This document shows, piece after piece, positions 6,398 through 13,277 of a stretch of 13,311 nt of DNA; the first letter of the stretch is position 1, and each line of letters begins with the position of its first letter. A program made the translations under genes and the position numbers. The notes beneath the pieces are model-generated. The model saw only the letters and a list, made by a program, of their open reading frames with translations. It did no database searches and was not told where the DNA came from. This DNA is from an uncultured Kiritimatiellota bacterium (GTDB lineage: Bacteria; Verrucomicrobiota; Kiritimatiellia; RFP12; UBA1067), in assembly GCA_934654805.1 (NCBI GenBank), contig CAKUGW010000086.1, forward strand, positions 1 through 13,311, written 5' to 3'.

Positions 6398-7363
6398 GTG
6401 AACAAGGGAAATCCCTACCTGAAGAAAGCAACGGGGGCCGCAAAGGTCCCCGTTGCGGCTGATAAGCGCAAGCACGGCCTCGGCCGCCGCGTCGATTTCG
6501 GCGGCGCGGGCGTGGGCGGGCTCCTGGGCGCGACGCCGGCGGCCGTCCCCGGCCAGCCGCTGGAGCTGAAGATCGCCGACATCGAGCGCTCGCCCTACCA
6601 GCCGCGCCGCGAGTTCCGCGAGGAGGAGCTGAAGGAGCTCGCCGAGTCGCTGAAGAACAACGGGCTCGTCCAGCCGCCGACCGTGCGCCGCAACGCGCAG
6701 GGCCGCTACGAGCTGATTGCCGGCGAGCGCCGCCTCCGCGCGGCCCAACTCGCGGGGTGGGCGAAGATCCGCGTCACGCTCGTCGAGGCCGACGACCAGA
6801 CGGCAGCGGTCATGACGACGACGGAGAACCTTCAGCGCGAAGACCTGAACCCGATCGAGGAGGCCGTCTCGTACCGCACGCTCCAGGACAGGTTCAACCT
6901 GACGCAGGCCGAGGTCGCCGAGAAGGTCGGCAAGGGGCGTGCGACCGTCGCGAACGCGACGCGCCTGCTGGAGCTGCCCGAAGAGGTCAAGCAGCTCGTC
7001 GCGACGCAGCTGCTCTCGGCCGGGCACGCGAAGGTCCTCCTGTCGGTCGAGGACGAGAAGGAGCGTGTGCTGCTCGCGCGTGACTGCGTGAACGACCAGC
7101 TGACGGTGCGCGCGCTCGAGAAGAAGGTCGCGCGTCTCCATGCGCCGGTCGCGGCGAAGGAGAAGGGCGAGCCTGACCTGCCCGAGCACTACGTCCGCAC
7201 GCTCGTCGACCGGCTAAAGAAGCACCTCGGCTGCGCCGTGCGCGTGACGCCGGGCGTCTCGCACGCGAACGGGCGCCACACGAAGGGCGTCGTCGAGATC
7301 GACTTCTTCGACAACGACGAGCTGGACCGCATCATCCGCATGATCGGCGTGACGGTCGAGTGA
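6398..7363 (+). CDS. parB: ParB/Spo0J family chromosome-partitioning protein
   Basis: ParB is a CTP-dependent DNA clamp that loads at parS sites and helps segregate the chromosome. The 321-residue protein has the chromosomal-type N-terminus (KHGLGRRVD, 25-33), an RSPYQPRREF segment (64-73) and the CTP-binding motif GERRLRAA (109-116). It also has ENLQREDLNPIEEA (143-156), a helix-turn-helix region (about 168-192) and a C-terminal dimerisation part (about 262-321). The GTG start at 6398 follows a G-rich ACGGGG. The only nearby alternative starts are deeper in the protein and would remove the conserved basic N-terminus. No parA flanks it in this window and no parS-like TGTTTCACGTGAAACA is visible. 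A 10-bp hairpin lies inside the first codons. It shares an operon with a surface protein and overlaps or abuts the M28 gene. Confidence 0.95.
   Translation: MNKGNPYLKKATGAAKVPVAADKRKHGLGRRVDFGGAGVGGLLGATPAAVPGQPLELKIADIERSPYQPRREFREEELKELAESLKNNGLVQPPTVRRNAQGRYELIAGERRLRAAQLAGWAKIRVTLVEADDQTAAVMTTTENLQREDLNPIEEAVSYRTLQDRFNLTQAEVAEKVGKGRATVANATRLLELPEEVKQLVATQLLSAGHAKVLLSVEDEKERVLLARDCVNDQLTVRALEKKVARLHAPVAAKEKGEPDLPEHYVRTLVDRLKKHLGCAVRVTPGVSHANGRHTKGVVEIDFFDNDELDRIIRMIGVTVE
6428..6456 (+). promoter_or_regulatory. Stable hairpin within the first codons of parB
   Basis: GCAACGGGG (6428-6436) is perfectly complementary to CCCCGTTGC (6448-6456), with a tenth G:T pair (6437/6447) and a 9-nt loop. 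It starts 31 nt after the start codon and lacks a following T-run, so it is not a normal terminator. It could damp parB translation or transcription relative to the upstream surface-protein gene. The function is inferred only. Confidence 0.4.
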
Positions 7364-7365
7364 CG

Positions 7366-8217
7366 ATGGGAATTCCGCTCATCTTGGCGGCGGCGCTTTC
7401 GTTTACGCCGGCTGACGCGCACCTCGCGTTCGAGACGGCGAAGACGCTTGTCGAGGAGTACACGCCGCGCGACGCGGGTACGCATCGCGGGCGCCTCGCG
7501 TCCTTCCGCCTGCTGGACGCCGCGAGCGCGGCGGGGGCCGACGTCCGCCGCGACACGTTCACGGCGGCGACGCCGAAGGGCGAGAAGAGCTTCACGAACC
7601 TGTACGGCGAGTTCCGTCCGGCCGATCCGGACGCGCGGTGGGTCGTGCTCGTCTCGCACTACGACACGAAGCCGGGCACGAGCTGCCCGGGCGCGAACGA
7701 CGGGGCCTCGACGAGCGGGCTGCTCGTCGGCATCGCCAACGCCTTTTCGGGCTGGACGGCGCGCAAGGGCAACCTGATGCTCGTCTGGACGGACGGCGAG
7801 GAGTGCATGGAGCGCTACGCCGAGAACGACGGCCTCTGGGGCTCGAAGCGCGCGGCGGCGTACCTGGCCGAGACGGGGCGGAAGGTCCAGGCCGTCGTCT
7901 GCCTCGACATGCTCGGCGACAGGGATCTCTCGATTCGCGTCCCGGCGAACGGCACGACGGCGCTGGCGAAGATCGCCGTCCACGCGGCGCGGCGCATCGG
8001 CCGTCCGGATCTCGTGCGGCTGACGGACGATCTCGTGAAGGACGACCACGTCGCGTTCCTGGAACGCGGCTTCAAGGCGATAGATCTCATCGACTTCTCC
8101 TACGGCCCCGACAACGCCTACTGGCACACGCCGCAGGACTCGATCGAGAACATCTCCGAGGCGTCGCTCCTCACGAGCGGCCGCCTCGTCGTCGAGATGC
8201 TCAACATCCTGCTCTAA
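7366..8217 (+). CDS. Exported M28-family zinc enzyme, glutaminyl-peptide cyclotransferase-like
   Basis: The 283-residue protein starts with a short hydrophobic signal (MGIPLILAAALSF...ADA) and then a single M28 alpha/beta domain. The glutaminyl-cyclase active-site set is recognisable in order: SHYDTK (His98), GANDGAS (Asp112, Zn ligand), DGEE (Glu145 catalytic, Glu146 Zn ligand), CLDMLGD (Asp181), KDDHVAF (Asp227) and YWHT (His254, Zn ligand). By family knowledge such enzymes either cyclise N-terminal Gln of secreted proteins to pyroglutamate or act as aminopeptidases. The single-zinc layout and the DDH motif favour the cyclase. The start could also be the GTG at 7360, which overlaps the parB stop; neither has a strong ribosome-binding site. 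Translation is probably coupled to parB. Confidence 0.9.
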   Translation: MGIPLILAAALSFTPADAHLAFETAKTLVEEYTPRDAGTHRGRLASFRLLDAASAAGADVRRDTFTAATPKGEKSFTNLYGEFRPADPDARWVVLVSHYDTKPGTSCPGANDGASTSGLLVGIANAFSGWTARKGNLMLVWTDGEECMERYAENDGLWGSKRAAAYLAETGRKVQAVVCLDMLGDRDLSIRVPANGTTALAKIAVHAARRIGRPDLVRLTDDLVKDDHVAFLERGFKAIDLIDFSYGPDNAYWHTPQDSIENISEASLLTSGRLVVEMLNILL

Positions 8218-8282
8218 TCCACCCGTGCGTCGATTGACGTGCGACGTGCGAAAGCGGCATCCGAGGTGTCGCAAAATATAAG

Positions 8283-8321
8283 CGCATCATGCGGATAAGA
8301 TGAGAAATAAAATGCTATAAT
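8283..8321 (+). promoter_or_regulatory. Extended -10 promoter with overlapping palindrome, for the glycoside hydrolase operon
   Basis: TGCTATAAT (8313-8321) is a perfect extended -10 element (TGN plus TATAAT). No good -35 hexamer is found 17 nt upstream, as is usual for extended -10 promoters. A palindrome, CGCAT-C-ATGCG (8283-8293), adjoins the -35 position and could be an operator. ATGCGGATAAG (8289-8299) resembles the repeat in front of the 5607 promoter. Transcription would start near 8328, about 240 nt before the first gene. Confidence 0.6.
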
Positions 8322-8408
8322 ACAATCATGCCATTTTGTGCAGAGAAGTCTTGCCCCTCTGCCCTTGGGCTGCTGCTGGCGGCCGAGGGCGCCTGTCTCG
8401 CCCCCACA

Positions 8409-8429
8409 GGGGGGGGGGGGGGGGGGGGG
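8409..8429 (+). repeat. Homopolymeric G tract (21 nt) in the leader of the glycoside hydrolase operon
   Basis: Twenty-one consecutive G follow CCCCCACA. The tract lies about 80 nt after the predicted transcription start and 140 nt before the glycoside hydrolase start codon. Such runs are prone to slippage and can fold into G-quadruplexes in RNA. An assembly or two-colour sequencing artefact must be considered. Confidence 0.8.
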
Positions 8430-8568
8430 CAAAATCTCGCCGCACTGAAACCTTCCTCCAAGGCGAGACGCGCAGGGAGTCCTCTTTCCCTGAAGGGCGA
8501 CAGGTCGCCGGAACGCCATGTCCGCCCTGTCCAGCGCCTGTTCGCTTGAATGACAGGGAGGTGTGGCC

Positions 8569-10551
8569 GTGATCGTGTCCGCACTGTTGTTGTTCGCCGC
8601 CGGGATCGCCGCCGCGCCGGCATGGTCTGTGGGCGATGTCGGGGGTTCACCCGGTCTGCTGAAAGACGGGCGTCCAGTTTCGCCGACGCTGTTCTGGCAA
8701 TGGCGGCTCGAGAAGACGGACGTCCGGGCGCTGACAGGGGTCGGCGTGACGAACTTCTCGTGCTTCGGTTCCACGCAGCACTATCAGAGCCCGTACCTGA
8801 AGGAAGACGGCTCGCTCACGACCGCCTATCAGGAAGCGGCGTTGGACGATCTGCTCAAATGGTCGTCCGAAGCGAATTTCCTGCCGCGCGTGTTCGTGAC
8901 GGTGCCCGACTGGTGGATCAAGGCGCATCCGGAAGAGGCTGTCGTCTGGTCCAACAACTGTGCCGAAGAGGGCAAGTGGTATGTCTCGATGCGTGAATCG
9001 TTCGCGAGCCAGGCCGCGCGGGAGGCGGTGTCCCCGGCGTTCACGGGCGTCGTCCAGCGGCTTTCGGCGCGCTACGGAGACCGCCTCATGGGGATTCACA
9101 TCACGAACGGCCCGTGGGGCGAGAATTTCAGCTGGGACGCCCTCACGTGCCTGCGCGATGCGAAATACAGCGGCTACGGCGACCTTTCCGCGCCCATGAC
9201 GCGGGCGTTCCGGCACTATCTGCGCGTGAAATACGGTTGTGTCGCCGCCTTGCGCCGGGCGTGGCGGGACGAGACGGTCGATTTCGGCACGGCGCGCGTG
9301 CCGGACAAGGCCGCGCGGGAGGAGCTGAATGCGGAGGGATGGCGCGACCCGGCGCGCGGTCGACGGGTCCCGGACTATTTCGAATGCCAGAACAAGGTGA
9401 CGGTCGACATGCTTGAGCATTATGCCGCGCTGGTCAAGGACGCGAGCCGGGGGAACCTGCTGACGCTCGCCTTCTACGGCTATACGCAGGACGAGCCGTG
9501 GCCGATCGAGTGCGACCACCGCGCGATTTCGCGCGCCTTGCGCTCGAAGGTCCTCGACTGCTTTTCGGCGCCCCACACCTACCACCGGCGCAAGCCCGGC
9601 GAAGACGGCGCCATGCGCTGCTATTTCTCGTCCCTCGCCCTGCACGGCAAGCTCTTCTTCGACGAGGGCGACGACATGACCTATCTCGAACGACGCAAGG
9701 CGCACCCCGACCGCCGGGCGCATTCGGCGGACTTCGAGGAGTCCCAGGCCGTCCTCTACCGTGCGTTTGGGATGGCGCTGACGCATGGCGCGGGCATCTG
9801 GTTCATGGACCTGACGGGCGGCAACTTCCGGGACGGACGGCTCGTGGAGACGATCGGACGCTGTCGGCGGTGGAGCGAAGAGTCGCTCCGCCTGCCGCGC
9901 GCGCACCGCGCGGAGGTCGCCGTCATCTCCCAGCCGGAGAGCGAATTCTACATGGGCTACCGCCGGACGCCCGCCAACACGGTGTCGGAAACGCTCTACC
10001 GGGACGAGATGGCGGCCTACTACCGCGCGGGCGCGCCCTTTGACTGGTATCTGGCCGAAGACCTCGAGGCAGTTCGCGCGCGTCGCTACAAGGTCGTGGC
10101 GCTCCTGGACTGCGAATACCTGACGGACGACCAGTACGCGACGCTGCTCCAGATGAAGGCGGACGGCGTCACGTTCGTCTTCTACCATGCCCCCGGATAC
10201 GTGTCGCAGCGCGATTTGAGCTGGGCGCGCGTACGGAAACTGACGGGCGGCGACACCTGCCGCACGCTCGCGCGCCATTCCGCCGCCGACTTGCGCGCAA
10301 TCTTCCGCGCGGCGGGCGTGCACGTCTACACGGCGTCCGAAGACGTCGTTTTCTCGGCCGACGCCTCGCACATCATGCTTCATGCGCGCGCGGCGGGGGA
10401 CTATGCGGTGCGCCTGCCGGAGCCGCGCCGGGTGACGGATCTCGTTTCCGGGCGCGTGACGGCCGAATCGGCGCAGGAATTCGCCTGTTCCCTCGGGGCG
10501 AACCGGACGGCGCTCTTTCGCCTGGAGGAACCCGCCGACGCCAACCGCTGA
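8569..10551 (+). CDS. Exported glycoside hydrolase, GH42-like (clan GH-A) beta-galactosidase-type
   Basis: The 660-residue protein has a signal peptide (MIVSALLLFAAGIAAAPA) and then a TIM-barrel-like catalytic region (about 25-430). It is followed by an alpha/beta domain (about 445-600) resembling the GH42 trimerisation domain (VAVISQPESEFY, DWYLAEDLEA, YKVVALLDCEYLTDDQ) and a small C-terminal beta region. Candidate catalytic residues are Glu185 in NGPWGENF (acid/base) and Glu366 in LFFDEGDD (nucleophile), spaced as in clan GH-A. The substrate is unknown; a beta-galactoside or related glycan is the family guess. I chose GTG 8569 because GGGAGG (8556-8561) lies 7 nt upstream, whereas GTG 8563 abuts it. 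Stops at 8491 and 8551 close the frame upstream. It is the first gene of a three-gene run of exported proteins. Confidence 0.85.
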   Translation: MIVSALLLFAAGIAAAPAWSVGDVGGSPGLLKDGRPVSPTLFWQWRLEKTDVRALTGVGVTNFSCFGSTQHYQSPYLKEDGSLTTAYQEAALDDLLKWSSEANFLPRVFVTVPDWWIKAHPEEAVVWSNNCAEEGKWYVSMRESFASQAAREAVSPAFTGVVQRLSARYGDRLMGIHITNGPWGENFSWDALTCLRDAKYSGYGDLSAPMTRAFRHYLRVKYGCVAALRRAWRDETVDFGTARVPDKAAREELNAEGWRDPARGRRVPDYFECQNKVTVDMLEHYAALVKDASRGNLLTLAFYGYTQDEPWPIECDHRAISRALRSKVLDCFSAPHTYHRRKPGEDGAMRCYFSSLALHGKLFFDEGDDMTYLERRKAHPDRRAHSADFEESQAVLYRAFGMALTHGAGIWFMDLTGGNFRDGRLVETIGRCRRWSEESLRLPRAHRAEVAVISQPESEFYMGYRRTPANTVSETLYRDEMAAYYRAGAPFDWYLAEDLEAVRARRYKVVALLDCEYLTDDQYATLLQMKADGVTFVFYHAPGYVSQRDLSWARVRKLTGGDTCRTLARHSAADLRAIFRAAGVHVYTASEDVVFSADASHIMLHARAAGDYAVRLPEPRRVTDLVSGRVTAESAQEFACSLGANRTALFRLEEPADANR

Positions 10552-10598
10552 GCCTGTACATCGTAAAGTCAGGGAGAGAGAGTCGAGAGGTATAGACG

Positions 10599-11168
10599 AT
10601 GAGCATGAACAGAAGAGCCTTGAAGATGAAGCGCCTCCTGCGCGGCTGCCTGCCGGTGCTGGCCGCCCTCGCGGCTGGCCGGGCACTGGCTACGGACATG
10701 GAACACAAGATGCGGACGGTGAAGTCCTTCACCACCGCCCTGGGCGTGAAGGGCGAAGTCGTCTGCGATGCGCCCGGCGACTGGACGTTCACGGTCTCGT
10801 GCGCCGTGGACGCGGGGCGCGATGCGGTGACCGTGCGTCTCGCGTCGCCCGTCGAGGCGCTGCTGAAAGGGCGCTTCATGCCGCATCATCCCGAGAACGG
10901 CTATACGTGGGTGACGGGCGAGAGCGCGAAGGAGCGCGTGGTGACGGCGTATTCGCCGTCGGCGGTCGTTCCCTGCAGGCCGGCGGACAAGCCCGTCTTC
11001 CTGGTGAACGCGACCGGCGGGCGGGGCGTCGTCGCCGAATGGACGGCCCGCCCGAAAGCCGTGCGGGCGTTTGACGTCTTCGGAGAGGAAGTCCCCTGCG
11101 CCCGTCCGCCTGTCGGCATTTCCCGTATCGGCGTTCCCGCGGGCGGGCATCTTGAGATTTGCTGGTAA
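10599..11168 (+). CDS. Small exported protein of unknown function
   Basis: The 189-residue product has a basic N-terminus (MSMNRRALKMKRLLRG), a hydrophobic core and an ALA cleavage site near residue 31. It is therefore predicted to be exported. The mature part is beta-rich with five Cys (VVCD, SCAV, VPCR, VPCA, EICW). Its end (RAFDVFGEEVP...GISRIGVPAGGHLEICW) resembles the terminal beta-sandwich of many glycosidases, so it could be an accessory or carbohydrate-contacting domain. I do not recognise a family. The ATG at 10599 has GAGAGG (10585-10590) 8 nt upstream, better placed than for the ATG at 10605. It lies 47 nt after the glycoside hydrolase and 32 nt before the beta-helix gene, with no promoter visible in either gap, which suggests one transcript. 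Confidence 0.75.
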   Translation: MSMNRRALKMKRLLRGCLPVLAALAAGRALATDMEHKMRTVKSFTTALGVKGEVVCDAPGDWTFTVSCAVDAGRDAVTVRLASPVEALLKGRFMPHHPENGYTWVTGESAKERVVTAYSPSAVVPCRPADKPVFLVNATGGRGVVAEWTARPKAVRAFDVFGEEVPCARPPVGISRIGVPAGGHLEICW

Positions 11169-11200
11169 ACACTCACACACCAACAAAAAGGGGAAAACAC

Positions 11201-13198
11201 ATGAAAGGAAAGAAAAACCTGTGCAAATCGGCGGCGGCCCTGGGCCTGGCCTGTCTGGGTGGCGGCGTGCTTTCGCCATGCGGCGCCTTGGCGGAACCCG
11301 CCTGCACGAATGTCTGGACGGGGGAGTCAGCCGAACAGCCGTCGCAGTGGGGCGAGGCGTCCAACTGGCAGGTCGGCCATGGCGCGGAGACGGCCGCGCC
11401 CGCCTCGGCTGTGCCGACGGCGGAGAGCCTCGTGAAGCTGCAGAAGACGGCGACCGTCACGGTTTCGCCCGCCGGAACCTATGCGGCAGGGCCGACGCTG
11501 TTTGCGGGCGGCGCGAGGGGGCAGACGCTGACCGTCGAGATCCCGGAGGGCTCGACGCTTTCCCTTGAAGGCGCGGACAACGAGTCCCGGCTCGGCACGT
11601 ACGGCTGGCAGGACGGCAACCCCGGCAACAAGGTGACGCTCGACGTCAACGGCGGCACGCTGAACGTGTCCCAGAAGATGCTTGCGCTGCAGCCGACCAT
11701 GACCGACGCGACCGGCACGGGAGGAAACCGGATCCGCGTGCGCAACGGCGGCCAGATGGCCCTGTCGGGCCAGGCGACGCTCCGCATGTGGGGCGGTGAG
11801 TCAGCGCACAGCACGGGTCGCGGCACGTACACGAACGTCATCGACGTGCTGGCGGGCTCGACGCTGGAGCTGCGCGGCGGCGCGTGCCTCGACATGGGCG
11901 GCGCAGTCAACCGGCAAGAGGGCCGCTTGCATACGGGCGGTATGTACTGCGGTGCGGGCTGGGTGAATGTCACGGGCGGCACGATCCGCTCGGTTGATCC
12001 CACATTCGACGCGCCGATCTACATGGCGAGCCATTACGACGCGGGCATTGGCGCCTACCTGTCGATCACCGACGGTGGCCTGGTCGATCTGGGCGGCAAG
12101 AGCCTCTATCAGCGCGTCTGCAACACGAACGTCGTGACGGTCGCCTCGGGCGGCGTCCTCACGAACCTCAGCCTGTCCGTCCAGGGCGGCGGCGGGACAG
12201 ATCCGCGCTACCATAACCTGCTGGACGTCGATGGCGGCGTGGCGTGGTTGGACCGCGTGAACTTCGGCACGGTTGACCCGGGCGGAATGAAGACGGGCGC
12301 GCGCATGACCTTCCGCATTCGCGGCGAGGATTCCGTGGTTTCGGTCAACGGCTGGAGCGGCTTCAACGGCTGGTACGCGAGCGAGGCGGCGGCGCCGGTC
12401 TTCTTCGACTTCCGCCTGAAGGCGCACGCGAGCCGCACGGCGGATTTCGCGGTGAAGCCCGTCCGGACGCGCACACCGCACTATAATGACGGTTCGGTGC
12501 TGACCATTCCGGGCGTTTGGCGCCTGTCGCCGGAAGGGGGAATGCAGATTGTCCATCGCGACTCGTTCGAGCTCCTCTGCCGCAGTCATGACGGCTGGGC
12601 CAAGGAAGGGAACAATGCGACTGTGCCCATCCTCCCCGTGGCGGGCGCGACCTATGGCGGCGTCATCGGCGAGGAGATGTGGGCGACGAATGCGGTCGTT
12701 TCCTCTGGCGACCGGTGGGAGCGCCATGTCGGATATAGCGTCGCCTACACTTTCGGCGTGACGCTCAGGGACGAGGCGAAGCTGGAGGACGGCGTGGCGC
12801 TCGCGGCGCCGCGTCCGCGCGGCTGGCTCGCGCTGCCGAAATTCAAGGCGCGGCAGCTCGATTCGGAGCGCGTCCTGCGCATCTCGCTGCGGCTCGGCCT
12901 CGAGGCCCCCGAAGGCGGCGCGCTGGATCTCGACGGCATCGTGAGCCGCCTGAAGGCGGCCGGGCACGACGGCGCCTGCAAAGACGACTCCGTCGAATGC
13001 TATAATGTGCGCGTGGACCTGCCGGTCGACGAGCTGGCGGCGAATGTCGAGACGGACAAGGTCCTTTTCGACTTCGTCTCCTGCGAGACGTTCGGACAGG
13101 CCGTCGGGGCGCAGCCGATGACGACGAACGCGCTCATCCGCGCGGCGACGGTGGAGTACGCGAAGGTCGAGCGGGGCCTCTGCGTGATCGTCAAGTGA
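11201..13198 (+). CDS. Large exported beta-helix (autotransporter-passenger-like) surface protein
   Basis: The 665-residue protein begins with a signal peptide (basic MKGKKNLCK, hydrophobic stretch, GALA before EPACTN). The start of the mature part, NVWTGE...QWGEASNW, is the W-T-G...W...NW pattern often seen at the start of secreted beta-helix proteins. From about 90 to 390 there are irregular repeats around GG-[TLV]-[LIV] turns (GGTLNVS, GSTLELRGG, GGTIRSV, GGLVDLGG, GGVLTNLS), as in right-handed parallel beta-helices. Residues about 400-665 form a different domain that I cannot assign, ending in VEYAKVERGLCVIVK. No C-terminal beta-barrel, PEP-CTERM-type tail or LPXTG is visible, so it may be released or held non-covalently. 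ATG 11201 is chosen over the upstream in-frame TTG at 11159 because AAGGGG (11188-11193) lies 7 nt before it. Confidence 0.87.
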   Translation: MKGKKNLCKSAAALGLACLGGGVLSPCGALAEPACTNVWTGESAEQPSQWGEASNWQVGHGAETAAPASAVPTAESLVKLQKTATVTVSPAGTYAAGPTLFAGGARGQTLTVEIPEGSTLSLEGADNESRLGTYGWQDGNPGNKVTLDVNGGTLNVSQKMLALQPTMTDATGTGGNRIRVRNGGQMALSGQATLRMWGGESAHSTGRGTYTNVIDVLAGSTLELRGGACLDMGGAVNRQEGRLHTGGMYCGAGWVNVTGGTIRSVDPTFDAPIYMASHYDAGIGAYLSITDGGLVDLGGKSLYQRVCNTNVVTVASGGVLTNLSLSVQGGGGTDPRYHNLLDVDGGVAWLDRVNFGTVDPGGMKTGARMTFRIRGEDSVVSVNGWSGFNGWYASEAAAPVFFDFRLKAHASRTADFAVKPVRTRTPHYNDGSVLTIPGVWRLSPEGGMQIVHRDSFELLCRSHDGWAKEGNNATVPILPVAGATYGGVIGEEMWATNAVVSSGDRWERHVGYSVAYTFGVTLRDEAKLEDGVALAAPRPRGWLALPKFKARQLDSERVLRISLRLGLEAPEGGALDLDGIVSRLKAAGHDGACKDDSVECYNVRVDLPVDELAANVETDKVLFDFVSCETFGQAVGAQPMTTNALIRAATVEYAKVERGLCVIVK

Positions 13199-13238
13199 CC
13201 ATTGAAGCGAAGAAGTTCACGAGAAAGGAACGAGAGAC

Positions 13239-13277
13239 ATGGTGCGCCAAGCAAGCTTGGCTGAACTTGTAGAATGA
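13239..13277 (+). CDS. Twelve-residue ORF joined by ATGA to the next ORF
   Basis: ATG 13239 has a good ribosome-binding site (AAAGGA, 13224-13229, 9 nt upstream). It encodes MVRQASLAELVE before a TGA at 13275-13277. That stop overlaps the ATG of the next open frame (13274) as ATGA. It could be a leader peptide, the first part of a frameshifted gene, or chance. The frame is open back to 13206. Confidence 0.25.
   Translation: MVRQASLAELVE

Larger units (their letters stand above)
8218..8568 (+). other. Long leader region with promoter, G-tract and pairing segments
   Basis: No convincing gene lies in this 351-nt stretch. It has an AT-rich promoter segment (about 8270-8326) followed by a GC-rich leader. 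Downstream of the promoter lie a 21-G homopolymer (8409-8429) and complementary segments: 8395-8402 or 8435-8441 with 8462-8469, 8473-8478 with 8487-8492, and 8496-8501 with 8504-8509. An open frame 8328-8549 begins with ATG just 6 nt after the -10 box. It reads straight through the G-tract as seven Gly and has no family resemblance. Confidence 0.6.

Noticed and set aside
6428..6456. Hairpin in early parB as an intrinsic terminator or a parS site
   Set aside because: It has no T-run after the stem, and its sequence does not resemble the parS consensus.
8328..8563. Contingency model in which the G-tract frameshifts an upstream ATG into the glycoside hydrolase frame
   Set aside because: The hydrolase frame contains TGA at 8491-8493 and 8551-8553, downstream of the tract, so no tract length can create a fusion. 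Any control must act through RNA structure or leader translation.
8647..10686. Antisense open frame (679 codons) opposite the glycoside hydrolase
   Set aside because: Arg/Ala/Val-rich composition, no family motifs, and it runs through the end of the + strand gene and the following gap.
11801..12967. Antisense open frame opposite the beta-helix gene
   Set aside because: Composition typical of a complementary frame (Arg/Ala/His/Val); no signal or motif.
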